A stretch of DNA of 64,000 bases from Nitrospira sp. MA-1 (GTDB lineage Bacteria > Nitrospirota > Nitrospiria > Nitrospirales > UBA8639): NCBI GenBank assembly GCA_032139905.1, contig JAQJDB010000002.1, positions 186,001 through 250,000 on the forward strand, given 5' to 3'. The position numbers were made by a program, and so were the translations under genes. The stretch's first letter is position 1. Each line of letters begins with the position of its first letter. Below the pieces are notes generated by a model. It saw nothing but the letters and a program-made list of their open reading frames with translations, did no database searches and had not been told where the DNA came from. Shown one piece after another: positions 55,386 to 64,000 of the stretch.

Positions 55386-56006
55386 ATGAAACCACCAATC
55401 AGTGATATCGCGTTCACCCCATCCGTAAAGGCCGTCCAAGAGAAGATGGGATCACGTATGCAATATGCACGAATGGAAGAGGGAGACGGATGGTCGGACA
55501 CCATCACGCCGAACCTGGCGAATTTTTTGAGTGAGGTGGACTCCATCTATTTGGCCACAGCCAGTAAGGGCGGGCGGCCATACATCCAGCATCGTGGAGG
55601 ACCCAAAGGTTTTCTTCACGTGCTGGATGAGCGGACGCTTGGGTTCGCCGATTTCACGGGCAACCGTCAATACATTTCATTAGGAAATTTGGCCGAAAAT
55701 AATCAGGCCTTTTTGTTCCTGATGGATTATGCGACCCAAACTCGGATCAAGATGTGGGGAACCGCAGAGGTCATTGAGGATGATCACGACCTGCTCAAAC
55801 AACTCGCCGATTCACAGTACAAGGGAAAGCCCGAACGGGTTATTCGTTTTCATGTTGAAGCCTGGGATTCCAATTGCCGACAGCACATTCCTAGAAAATA
55901 TTCGCAAGAAGACGTCGAGCGCTTGATGTTGCCCCTTAAGAACCGGATAACGGCCATGGAAGCCGAAATTGGGAGATTAAGCAGACAATTACCGGTGTCA
56001 GTATAA
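55386..56006 (+). CDS. pyridoxamine 5'-phosphate oxidase-like flavin-binding protein
   Basis: 206 residues. The split-barrel FMN-binding fold is shown by VDSIYLATASKGGRPYIQHRGG, LGFADFTGNRQYISLGNLAE and AFLFLMDYATQTRIKMWGTA. The family (PNPOx-like) includes FMN reductases and flavin-dependent enzymes. An HIP motif and long helix end the protein. A strong ribosome site (AAGGAGA) precedes ATG 55386. It may supply or use reduced flavin with its Old-Yellow-Enzyme neighbour. Confidence 0.88.
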   Translation: MKPPISDIAFTPSVKAVQEKMGSRMQYARMEEGDGWSDTITPNLANFLSEVDSIYLATASKGGRPYIQHRGGPKGFLHVLDERTLGFADFTGNRQYISLGNLAENNQAFLFLMDYATQTRIKMWGTAEVIEDDHDLLKQLADSQYKGKPERVIRFHVEAWDSNCRQHIPRKYSQEDVERLMLPLKNRITAMEAEIGRLSRQLPVSV

Positions 56007-56150
56007 ACGGTTGTCAGTAGAATAATGTAAATCAGCTATGCTGAAATGGGAGACAAGGAAATGAGAACATCCGTACAATTTAAGGAAACAATGCCTGGAT
56101 CGACAGGAGCTTCTGATGACAAACAGGGAGCAGTAAGGGGAAATCGAACG

Positions 56151-56681
56151 ATGAATCATGAATCTGAAGAGTGGGAAGAGGGATTCCGGTCCCTCTTCGA
56201 AAACAAAGTCACGGCCTATAAAAACGGGAAACGTAAAGTGGGCGTGATGTTTACGAAGGAGGAAGAAGATTTCCTTCAATCGATCGGAGCCACGACTCAG
56301 GAAATTTTTGATTTTGTGGAGGATTGGTGCGAGGACGGAGAACCCGATCCGGAAACCGTACTCGCCATCACCAGGATAAGACGCGACTTTTTTTTGAACG
56401 ATCAACATGGACGATATTCGAAATATGTGAGAATCACCGATTTGTTCCCGCCACGGGAAGCCTCACTGGCCGGATTGGAGTGGTTCCCCCGTATTATCGA
56501 GAAAGCCAGGGCCAAACTTTATGGAGAATTGCCGTCCGATCTTATGTATGGTTGTGGTGCCGATCGTCGATTTTTAAAAAAGGTCAACGTGGGTCCCGAT
56601 GATTTTCTACAAGTGATTCGGGAAGCAGGAGATGATGTGGATTACATTGTAAAGTTCGTGACGGATCGATCAAAAACTTGA
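56151..56681 (+). CDS. DUF5069-family protein
   Basis: About 176 residues. The C-terminal half carries the family signature LAGLEWFPRIIEKARAKLYG and LMYGCGADRRFLKKV, and ends with VDYIVKFVTDRSKT. The N-terminal half is acidic (EEDFLQSIGATTQEIFDFVE). Function unknown. An ATG at 56046 would add 35 residues of doubtful coding; ATG 56151 has a usable ribosome site (AAGGGGA). Confidence 0.8.
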   Translation: MNHESEEWEEGFRSLFENKVTAYKNGKRKVGVMFTKEEEDFLQSIGATTQEIFDFVEDWCEDGEPDPETVLAITRIRRDFFLNDQHGRYSKYVRITDLFPPREASLAGLEWFPRIIEKARAKLYGELPSDLMYGCGADRRFLKKVNVGPDDFLQVIREAGDDVDYIVKFVTDRSKT

Positions 56682-56712
56682 TGGACATTCTTTATTTTCC
56701 GGGAGGTCGCTG

Positions 56713-57702
56713 ATGCCAAAGATCGTGCGTTTTCATCAAATAGGTGGACCTGAAGTTCTGAAACTTGAAGACCTACCCCTGGCCGAACCGGGTAAGGGAG
56801 AAATCCGCATGAAGGTGGAGGCTATCGGGCTTAACCGCGCTGAGATCATGCTGAGAAAAGGCCAATATCTTGAGACTCCTCAACTACCCTCCCGATTGGG
56901 CTATGAAGCGGCAGGAGTCATTGATGCCGTCGGTCAAGACGTCACGGGTCTTTGTGTGGGCGACCGCATAAGTACCATCCCGTCTTTTCCCATGAGCCAA
57001 TATGGCGTCTATGGTGAGAGTGCCATCGTCCCGGCCTATGCGGCCGCGAAATATCCTGCCAAGTTATCCGCCATTGAAGGTGCTGCCATCTGGATGCAAT
57101 ACATGACGGCCTTTGGGGCACTCATTGAATACGGAGGCTTGAAAAAAGACGATACCGTTTTGATTACAGCAGCGAGTAGCAGCGTGGGATTGGCGGCCAT
57201 TCAAATCGTCAAGGCCGCGGGAGGGGTCGCTATTGCGACGACCCGTGGTGCGGACAAGAAAGCCTTTCTGTTGGAAGCGGGATCTGATCATGTGATCGTG
57301 ACCGATGAAGAAGATCTGGTGGAAAGAGGGATGGCGCTGACCTCTGGGAAAGGCGTCCGGTTGGTGTTTGACCCGGTTGCGGGACCTTTGCTGGAGCAAT
57401 TGGCTGCCGTTACCGCACCCGGCGGTATTATCTTTGAATATGGGGCATTGGCTCCACATCCAACTCCATTCCCCCTGTTCCCCGCACTGGCAAAAGGGTT
57501 AACCATACGAGGTTATACGCTGTTTGAGATCGTCAAAAGCCCGGAAATGCTGAAGCGAGGGAAAGAATACATTTACCAGGGATTGGAGTCCGGCGCTTTA
57601 AAGCCGATTATCGATCGCACGTTTCCTTTAGCGGAAATTGCGGAAGCCCATCGCTACATGGTGTCTAACCAGCAAAAAGGCAAAATTGTGGTGACCGTGT
57701 GA
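56713..57702 (+). CDS. zinc-independent MDR-family alcohol dehydrogenase/quinone reductase
   Basis: 329 residues of the medium-chain dehydrogenase fold: MPKIVRFHQIGGPEVLKLED, GLNRAEIMLRKGQY, RLGYEAAGVIDAVG, then the NADPH-binding ITAASSSVGLAAIQIVKAAG. The catalytic-zinc cysteine and histidines of true alcohol dehydrogenases are absent, so a quinone-oxidoreductase or enone-reductase activity is expected. A strong ribosome site (GGGAGG) precedes it. It ends ten bases from the convergent OmpA-domain gene. Confidence 0.88.
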   Translation: MPKIVRFHQIGGPEVLKLEDLPLAEPGKGEIRMKVEAIGLNRAEIMLRKGQYLETPQLPSRLGYEAAGVIDAVGQDVTGLCVGDRISTIPSFPMSQYGVYGESAIVPAYAAAKYPAKLSAIEGAAIWMQYMTAFGALIEYGGLKKDDTVLITAASSSVGLAAIQIVKAAGGVAIATTRGADKKAFLLEAGSDHVIVTDEEDLVERGMALTSGKGVRLVFDPVAGPLLEQLAAVTAPGGIIFEYGALAPHPTPFPLFPALAKGLTIRGYTLFEIVKSPEMLKRGKEYIYQGLESGALKPIIDRTFPLAEIAEAHRYMVSNQQKGKIVVTV

Positions 57703-57711
57703 AGTCGGTGA

Positions 57712-58422
57712 TCACATGGGCAGATGAATCGGAGATTCCAAAGATGAAAGAACGGGCGGCAGGCCCTCAACCATACGGCGTTGTTCAGTTGAACGAAGGC
57801 GGATTTTAAAGATGACGCGGCGGCTCTTCTCGCGATTCACCCTGCTATTCCCATCGTAAATCAAATCTTGCCTGCCCCGGCCGGATGCCGACGTCATGGT
57901 TTGGAAGCACTGATAGGCGGACGGCTCTTGAGCTTCTATGGCCTCTAACCCCTTCACCATTACGGCCAGGGATCGTTCCTGGCTTAATTTTAAATTAAAG
58001 GCATCGTCGCCGCGATCGTCGGTGTGGCCTTGGATGGCCAGGGAATCGATCTTGTCGCGTAAGGGACCGCATAAAACTGCCGCGTAGAACGGCATCGCCT
58101 CCTGTACAAACTGAACAGCGTCATGAGAAAGAATACTTTGGCCGAACTCAAAGGTGAGTTTATTGTCGGGGACGACGATGAGAAGCGTGAGCGGATCTTG
58201 AGGATCGGAATCCAGCGAAAGCCCTAAACGTTCGAGATGGTCCCGGAGGGCTGCCTGCACATTCTCTTTGTGCTCCTGTAATTCCGATTGGGCTTCGGAG
58301 GAGGTCTGAGTGATAAAGGCTGCAAAGAGCAGAATGAAGATCATGGCCAGTGAAGTCATGAGATCGATGACCCCGCCCGTCGTGGGAGAACTGGCGTTAT
58401 CCTGATCCATCGGGGAACTCAT
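57712..58422 (-). CDS. ZorB/MotB-like protein with OmpA peptidoglycan-binding domain
   Basis: 236 residues. One N-terminal membrane helix holds GGVIDLMTSLAMIFILLF with an Asp at 20 in the position of the proton-carrying Asp of MotB/TolR. A short linker follows, then an OmpA_C domain (SLAIQGHTDDRGDDAFNLKL, SQERSLAVM, NREKSRRVIF). This is the ZorB/MotB architecture: an ion-driven stator fixed to peptidoglycan. It overlaps the ZorA-like gene by four bases. Confidence 0.86.
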   Translation of the reverse strand: MSSPMDQDNASSPTTGGVIDLMTSLAMIFILLFAAFITQTSSEAQSELQEHKENVQAALRDHLERLGLSLDSDPQDPLTLLIVVPDNKLTFEFGQSILSHDAVQFVQEAMPFYAAVLCGPLRDKIDSLAIQGHTDDRGDDAFNLKLSQERSLAVMVKGLEAIEAQEPSAYQCFQTMTSASGRGRQDLIYDGNSRVNREKSRRVIFKIRLRSTEQRRMVEGLPPVLSSLESPIHLPM

Positions 58423-59645
58423 CCCGTCCGCCGGTGTCGGGCTAACCCCGGCCGTTTTGACCAGGAGCCGATTTTATCAAAAAAGTTAATCATGGAAGGA
58501 CCACGGGAGTTGGCAGAGGGTTTCCAGAGAGGTGGGCGCTCTTCGAACGATGTTTCCGTTTGCACGCGATGAGGCCTGTTATCCTTAAGCAATATGGTGA
58601 GGTCTTGAATGGCCCCAGTCAATTCGTTCAGGGGACCATGCAGGGTGTCCGTGATGACGCGTGGAAGTTCCGCTACCGTTCGTCGGATTTGAGCATGATC
58701 CTCCTTCTGCAATGTCATTAAGGTCTGAATCGCCGCTGTCAAATCCGCGGTAGGACCGATAAGTCCGTTTGTCCCCCATCCAAGAAGGTGTTCGCGGTTT
58801 TCCTCTCTTGAGGGGGAAGGATCTTTCGGGGATTGGCCTTGCTTAGCTGTGAGTTGCTCCAACATTTGTTCCATAGTTTTTCGAGGGAAGAGTTGATCGA
58901 TGAGATCGAGGTATGCGTGATGGGCATTCATCAGGCGGGCAACTATTGGTTTTTCAAGAAAGGAGAAGATATTCGCCACGATCAAGCCAACGATGGACGT
59001 CAGGAACTTTCCGGCCAATCCGTTAATTAGACCCTGAATTCCTACAATTTCACTCCCATCGGCATGAAGCTTGCCAAGGCCGATAAACAAAGCGAGGAAG
59101 GTCAGGAGAAGCCCGAGGCTGGTGACAAGTGAAGGAAATTGCCTATAGAAAGTAAGATTTACGTGCTTGGCGATGAGGGTTTCTTGGGTAAATACCTCTG
59201 CAGCAGGTTTGGTACTGAATATACGCGGGTCCACGAACCAAGGGACCTGTTCCAGAATCAGAGTCATTCGATATTGCGCCCACGGGCTGCGAAAGATGGG
59301 TTCCTGTTGCATTCCCGCATCGAGCGTTTGGATGTCCTCACTGTCCAGCCGGTTTGAAGAAGATGCAGCCCGGTCAGCATGGGTTGAGTACCCCGTTCCG
59401 TGGTGGTGAGTGAAGCGATCGCGATCCATCTTCCTTCGCTCATTGGCCAGAGCCTGTAACTTTGGATGGATTCGCTCGAACGCCCGTTGAACCGAAGCCG
59501 TCTCCTTTCGCATCTTGAGGATGTGCCACAGAAAAAAAAGCAGAATCCCACCAGACCCCAGCCAACTCAGCAGGGGGCTGTGCGGGCCTCCCAGGAAGGT
59601 CACGTCACGGCTTAAAAACTCCCATAGACCAAACGTTGAGGTCAC
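58419..59645 (-). CDS. ZorA/MotA-ExbB-like protein with long cytoplasmic tail
   Basis: 408 residues with membrane helices at about 25-45, 171-193 and 206-230, the last two forming the MotA/TolQ/ExbB core (PSLVTSLGLLLTFLALFIGL; FLTSIVGLIVANIFSFLEKP). After the last helix comes a ~175-residue cytoplasmic tail, partly helical (LTAAIQTLMTLQKEDHAQI). That tail is the feature that separates ZorA of Zorya anti-phage systems from flagellar MotA. No ZorC, ZorD or ZorE gene is adjacent. Confidence 0.8.
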   Translation of the reverse strand: MTSTFGLWEFLSRDVTFLGGPHSPLLSWLGSGGILLFFLWHILKMRKETASVQRAFERIHPKLQALANERRKMDRDRFTHHHGTGYSTHADRAASSSNRLDSEDIQTLDAGMQQEPIFRSPWAQYRMTLILEQVPWFVDPRIFSTKPAAEVFTQETLIAKHVNLTFYRQFPSLVTSLGLLLTFLALFIGLGKLHADGSEIVGIQGLINGLAGKFLTSIVGLIVANIFSFLEKPIVARLMNAHHAYLDLIDQLFPRKTMEQMLEQLTAKQGQSPKDPSPSREENREHLLGWGTNGLIGPTADLTAAIQTLMTLQKEDHAQIRRTVAELPRVITDTLHGPLNELTGAIQDLTILLKDNRPHRVQTETSFEERPPLWKPSANSRGPSMINFFDKIGSWSKRPGLARHRRTG

Positions 59646-60021
59646 CTTGTCCTCAGCCTTTCAGTAATTATTGTCCACGGCTTATGCATGGCAGAGTTGT
59701 TGATTGTCCAAATGAGATACGGCAGTCTCAAGTTTCGTGCCGTCATTAAACCAGGTAGAAACTCATAGAATAATGGAAATTTTGCGAATGTTTGGGAACC
59801 TTGAGAAGGGCGTTGGGCAAAGAATGCCTCTTGCCTCGGCAAGTTGGTCTTCAAAATAAAAGGAGAAATGTTTGAGAAACAATGTAGGAGCATCCTAGTC
59901 GTTGACCTGTGGTTTGAACCTTTTTCCAAAAGGGGTAGAATACCACCTCTGATTCCGTCAAAAATCCTCCGTTTAAAATGCGTCTTTTTAACGGAATAAG
60001 TAGGACAATAAAGGAAGTAAT
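59646..60021. other. divergent intergenic region
   Basis: About 375 bases between the ZorA-like gene and the hybrid kinase. No gene or strong hairpin was recognised; promoters for both genes should lie here. Confidence 0.45.
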
Positions 60022-63000
60022 ATGGAAGCTGCGAGGACCACCCCACCAACTATCCTTGTTGTGGATGACGAGACGGATATTTGTCTGGCCCTAAGCGATT
60101 TACTGGGCAACGAAGGCTATCAGGTGGATTCGGTGGAGACCGGAAACGAAGCCCTCCGTCGTGCATTCCTTCCTCATCCCTACAGCGCGGTCATTCTGGA
60201 TTTAGGTCTTCCGGACCTTGATGGCCTGATCGTCCTGCAGCGGTTATATAGTCAGGATGCCACACTCCCCGTCATCATTCTCACTGCGCATGGCGATCAA
60301 AAGGAAAAAATCGCCACCTTGCAACATCATGCCTTTGCCCATCTGATCAAACCGTATGACCGGCATGAGGTGGTCGAAATGGTGCATCGGGCAGTAGCGG
60401 TCAAAAATCTGGCTTGGAAAGCCGTGCAGGCGGAAGAGGCGCTCACGTCAAGTGAAGCTCAACGTCAGGTCGAACAGCAACGCACCCACACGTTGCTTTC
60501 GGAAAGTGAACGGCGACTCAATCTGGCCTTGAAGGCAGGGAATATGGGGATTTGGGATTGGCATATCCCAACCAATCACCTCATCTGGTCCGAGGAAGTC
60601 TCACGGATTTTTGGGTTGGGTTCAGGGAAATTTGATGGGACAAATGAAGCGTATATGAATTGTGTTCATCTTGAAGATCGGTTGTTGTTGGGGGAATCCA
60701 TTCGAAGAACGTTAGAGAACGATGCGCCCTACGAAGTCGAGCATCGTGTTGTGTGGCCGACAGGGGAGGTCCGATGGGTCGCTTGCAAGGGACAGGTTGT
60801 TGAACATCAGCAAGGACATCCGCAGCGAATGCTTGGCACCGTTCAGGATATCACGATCCGGAAACAGGCAGATATCGAATTGCGGAATAGTGAACTGTTT
60901 TTGAACTCCATTGTGGAAAATATTCCTTATACAATTTTTGTCAAAGAGGCCAAAAATCTTCGATATCTTCGCTTTAATAAAGCTGGAGAGGCACTCGTTG
61001 GCTATCCTACGGAGAAGTTGATTGGAAAGACAGATTACGATTTTTTCTCCAAATCGGAAGCCGACTTCTTTACCGGGAAAGATCGAGAAGTCTTGGCAAG
61101 TAAAACCCTGCTGGATGTTCCTGAGGAGGTAATTCATACCACATCACATGGGACCAGATATTTGCATACCAAAAAAATTCCGCTTCTGGATGCCAACGGT
61201 GATCCGCTTTATCTCCTAGGGATCTCCGATGACATTACTGCGCAGAAACAGGCGGAGTTGGAGCGCAGGGAACAAGAAATTTTGTTACATCTCATTTTCG
61301 AGACAGGACCTGGTTGCATAAAACGGGTCGCCGCCGATGGGACCCTGCTCCACATCAACCCCGCGGGATTGGAATTAATCGATGCGGAACATGCAAGCGA
61401 GGTGCTGGGGCATTCCGTCTTTGACCTCGTCGTCCCTGAGCATTTGGATGCCTTTAAGCAAATGCATCAGGAGGTGATACAGGGGAAGAAACGGACTCTT
61501 CAATTTGAGGTCCAGAGCATCAAAGGCACCAGAATTTGGATAGAAACGTATGCGGTGCCATTCAAGAATCCCATTACGAACGAAGTGGAACATTTGGCTG
61601 TCACACACGACATTACGAAACGTAAACAGGCCGATTTGGATCTAGTGGAGCGCAATCGCCTGCTCGAGTTGGATATTGAAGTAACCACCGTCATCAACCA
61701 GAAGGAAACCATCCCGGACCTTCTTCAGGGCTGTACCGACGCTCTGGTACGACATCTTGGTGCAGCATTTGCCCGTATTTGGTGCCTTGATGAACCAACC
61801 CAGGTATTGAAATTGTGCGCAAGCTCCGGGCTATATACCCATTTAGACGGGCCGCACAGCCGTGTGCCAATGGGGAAATTCAAAATCGGCCTCATCGCCG
61901 CTGAGCGCAAACCCATACTGACCAATATGGTCATTGGTGATCCACGTGTCCCCGACCAGGAGTGGGCCAAGCAAGAAGGGATGATGGCTTTCGCTGGCTA
62001 CCCATTGGTAAGCAATCAGGAGGTGCTGGGAGTGATGGGGTTATTTGCTCGGCACCCGTTGACGGAGTTCACCCTCAAAAGTTTGGGGATGGTTGCGGAT
62101 CGTATTACCGTAGCTCTTGAACGTCAGGTCACAAAAGATGAAAAGAATAAACTTGCACTGTTCCAACAGCGCCTATTGGCATCAATGGAAGAAGGAATCT
62201 ATGGTTTGGATCTTGATGGAAATGCGACTTTTGTGAATCCGGCGGTATTAGAAATGACCGGGTATGAGGAGAGCGAACTGGTTGGGCACTCCTCGCATGT
62301 GCTTCTCCATCACTCAAAGCCCAATGGCGCCCCCTATTCCCAGGAAGAATGCCTAATCCATAACTCCTTAAGAGATGGCTCCGTCTATCATATCGACACA
62401 GAGGTATTTTGGCGAAAAGATGGATCGAGCTTCCCGGTCGAATATGTCACGACCCCTATCCAAAATGATCAGGGAAAGCTGGAAGGGGCCGTCGTCGCGT
62501 TTCAAGATATCACCCAACGCAAGCAAGCGGAAAAAGTTCTTCAAGAAAGTGAAGAGCGTTTTAGGCTCCTCAATGAGGCCATTCCGCAGCAGGTCTGGAC
62601 GGCTCGGGCTGATGGTTCCCTTGATTATGTCAATCAACGTGTTATCGAATACTTTGGCTGTCCCTTTGAGGAGATGATCGGGGATGGGTGGCAGCGGTTT
62701 CTACATCCGGAGGATCTGCCTGGATGTCTGGAACGCTGGGCGGAAGCTCGAAACACCCGCCAAGCGTATGAAATTGAATTTCGACTCCTGAGAGCAAAAG
62801 ATAAAACCTTTCGATGGTTTTTGGGTCGAGCCCTACCCATTTTCGATCAACATGATGAGGTCGTGAAATGGTTTGGGACGAATACCGATATCACTCAATT
62901 GAAAGAGTTGGAAAATCAGGTTCGACAATCCCAAAAAATGGAGGCGATTGGGACACTGGCAGGAGGTATTGCCCATGATTTCAATAACATTCTTATGGCG

Positions 63001-64000
63001 ATCATTGGCTATACGGAACTGGCTAAACAGAGCGCCAGGGAAAATGTCAGTGCCCAAAAGAATCTTGATGAGGTGTTGGTCGCCGGGCAGCGCGCCAAGG
63101 AATTGGTCCAGCAGATATTGGCATTTAGCCGTCAAACCGAGCAGAGCCGGCAGCCGCTAGATCTTCAATTGGTGGTCAAAGAAGTGTGCAAATTCCTCCG
63201 AGCGACATTCCCGGCAACCATCGACATTCGGCAAAAATTCAGTGGGGCTACCTCGATCATATTAGGAGATCCTATCCAAATGCACCAAGTGTTGATGAAC
63301 CTGTGTGCCAATGCCGAGTACGCGATGCGGGGAAGCGGAGGTATTCTTGAATTGCAGTTGGAACATGTGACTGGTGAACCTGATGGGATCGGCACACATC
63401 CTGACCTACAGGGAGGTTCCTATGTATGCCTGACCGTTCGAGACTCCGGATCGGGTATGACGCCGGAGGTGGTCCAGCGCATATTTGATCCCTTCTTTAC
63501 CACGAAGGAGGTTGGTGAAGGGACGGGAATGGGATTAGCTGTGGTCCATGGAATCGTCATTAGTCATGGGGGTGTCATGAAGGTGGAGAGTCAACCTGGA
63601 CAGGGAGCAATTTTCAGCCTGTATTTCCCGGAGATGGAGGCGGCGAGTTATCCTGGTGAAGATACGCCATTGCAACAGGAAGTGTTTATGGGCCGAGGGT
63701 ATATTCTTTTTGTGGAAGATGAGGAGCCGCTCGCCAGGCTTGGGGAGGAGGCCATGAAGGGGTTGGGGTATGAAGTCATGGTACGCACGAGCAGCGTTGA
63801 AGCTCTGGAAGTCTTTCGGGCGGATCCCCTTCGATTTGATGCGGTGGTGACCGATCAAACGATGCCTCATATCACCGGCGAAGCTCTTGCCCGTCAATTG
63901 TTAGAACTAAGGCCCGACGTGCCTATTATCCTATGTACGGGCTTTAGTCACAGTATGACCCCGGAAAAGGCCAAAGCCATGGGCATTCGTGCTTTCCTTT
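60022..64000 (+). CDS. large hybrid sensor histidine kinase (REC-PAS-GAF-PAS-HK-REC), partial at right edge
   Basis: A single open frame from ATG 60022 (ribosome site AAGGAAG) to the window end, 1326 codons without a stop. Domain order: receiver (9-125, ILVVDDETDI, phospho-Asp in VILDLGLPDLDG), PAS (about 165-283), PAS (287-408), PAS (417-533), GAF (547-700), PAS (710-833), PAS (837-960), phosphoacceptor helix LAGGIAHDFNN with His985, HATPase (1050-1203; NLCANAEYAM, DSGSGM, GTGMGLAVVHG) and a second receiver from ~1227 (FVEDEEPL, VVTDQTMP). Receivers at both ends suggest input from another kinase and output by phosphorelay. Signal unknown; no membrane segments, so cytosolic. Confidence 0.95.
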   Translation, partial: MEAARTTPPTILVVDDETDICLALSDLLGNEGYQVDSVETGNEALRRAFLPHPYSAVILDLGLPDLDGLIVLQRLYSQDATLPVIILTAHGDQKEKIATLQHHAFAHLIKPYDRHEVVEMVHRAVAVKNLAWKAVQAEEALTSSEAQRQVEQQRTHTLLSESERRLNLALKAGNMGIWDWHIPTNHLIWSEEVSRIFGLGSGKFDGTNEAYMNCVHLEDRLLLGESIRRTLENDAPYEVEHRVVWPTGEVRWVACKGQVVEHQQGHPQRMLGTVQDITIRKQADIELRNSELFLNSIVENIPYTIFVKEAKNLRYLRFNKAGEALVGYPTEKLIGKTDYDFFSKSEADFFTGKDREVLASKTLLDVPEEVIHTTSHGTRYLHTKKIPLLDANGDPLYLLGISDDITAQKQAELERREQEILLHLIFETGPGCIKRVAADGTLLHINPAGLELIDAEHASEVLGHSVFDLVVPEHLDAFKQMHQEVIQGKKRTLQFEVQSIKGTRIWIETYAVPFKNPITNEVEHLAVTHDITKRKQADLDLVERNRLLELDIEVTTVINQKETIPDLLQGCTDALVRHLGAAFARIWCLDEPTQVLKLCASSGLYTHLDGPHSRVPMGKFKIGLIAAERKPILTNMVIGDPRVPDQEWAKQEGMMAFAGYPLVSNQEVLGVMGLFARHPLTEFTLKSLGMVADRITVALERQVTKDEKNKLALFQQRLLASMEEGIYGLDLDGNATFVNPAVLEMTGYEESELVGHSSHVLLHHSKPNGAPYSQEECLIHNSLRDGSVYHIDTEVFWRKDGSSFPVEYVTTPIQNDQGKLEGAVVAFQDITQRKQAEKVLQESEERFRLLNEAIPQQVWTARADGSLDYVNQRVIEYFGCPFEEMIGDGWQRFLHPEDLPGCLERWAEARNTRQAYEIEFRLLRAKDKTFRWFLGRALPIFDQHDEVVKWFGTNTDITQLKELENQVRQSQKMEAIGTLAGGIAHDFNNILMAIIGYTELAKQSARENVSAQKNLDEVLVAGQRAKELVQQILAFSRQTEQSRQPLDLQLVVKEVCKFLRATFPATIDIRQKFSGATSIILGDPIQMHQVLMNLCANAEYAMRGSGGILELQLEHVTGEPDGIGTHPDLQGGSYVCLTVRDSGSGMTPEVVQRIFDPFFTTKEVGEGTGMGLAVVHGIVISHGGVMKVESQPGQGAIFSLYFPEMEAASYPGEDTPLQQEVFMGRGYILFVEDEEPLARLGEEAMKGLGYEVMVRTSSVEALEVFRADPLRFDAVVTDQTMPHITGEALARQLLELRPDVPIILCTGFSHSMTPEKAKAMGIRAFL

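Overview
The window is 64 kb of bacterial chromosome of roughly even base composition. It looks like a Gram-negative envelope-bearing organism: it has an outer-membrane porin, lipoproteins, a P460-type c-haem protein, a large hybrid sensor kinase and a sigma-54 enhancer-binding regulator. The style of the proteins (CapK/PaaK-like ligases next to AsnB and Glu-dehydrogenase-like genes, YHS and DUF5069 proteins) suggests a Nitrospirota (Nitrospira-like) genome. That is inference; no marker gene in the window proves it. The only RNA gene is an initiator tRNA-Met at 181-257. No rRNA, CRISPR array, complete insertion sequence, integrase or recombinase was seen.

Region 1 (0.7-27 kb) is a surface-polysaccharide or glycoconjugate locus. 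It holds two family-2 glycosyltransferases, a UDP-galactopyranose-mutase-like flavoprotein with an extra membrane domain and a small protein made of that same domain, a Wzx-type flippase, an SGNH hydrolase, a HAD/UbiA pair and a GT39-like membrane glycosyltransferase. Its centre (4.7-17 kb) is unusual: three divergent PaaK/CapK adenylate-forming ligases, a FemAB/GNAT-like acyltransferase, asparagine synthase and methyltransferases are packed together. They are followed by decaying copies of the methyltransferase and acyltransferase and a wrecked Glu/Leu/Phe/Val-dehydrogenase-like gene. A GC-rich patch at 20.5-21.9 kb looks foreign.

Region 2 (27-40.6 kb) is mixed housekeeping and envelope genes: an EEP-fold lipoprotein, a PKD/Ig-like secreted protein, an acyl lipid desaturase, a TetR regulator divergent from a YHS-P460 pair, an SH3-domain protein, a ferredoxin-metallo-beta-lactamase fusion, a TVP38-family membrane protein, a peroxiredoxin and a porin. 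Worn remnants include a second TetR 3' end.

Region 3 (40.7-50.1 kb) is an accretion zone: a mobile-mystery A/B (HTH + Fic) pair with a frameshift, a DHH phosphoesterase, a MntA-HepT toxin-antitoxin pair, a DUF2971 protein and a RapA-like SNF2 ATPase. The cargo units are separated by short, same-orientation copies of the 3' end of the sigma-54 regulator gene that stands intact at 50.1-51.8 kb. This repeated end is the most interesting structural signal in the window.

Region 4 (50.1-57.7 kb) is that regulator and a divergent operon that it probably activates. The intergenic region carries palindromic sites and a sigma-54 promoter. The operon encodes an AhpD-like protein, a SnoaL-like protein, an alpha/beta hydrolase, an Old-Yellow-Enzyme homologue with an in-frame stop, a flavin-binding PNPOx-like protein, a DUF5069 protein and a quinone-reductase-like MDR enzyme, suggesting a response to reactive organic compounds.

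Region 5 (57.7-64 kb) has a ZorA/ZorB-like ion-motor pair without the other Zorya genes, then a very large hybrid histidine kinase that leaves the window at its right edge.
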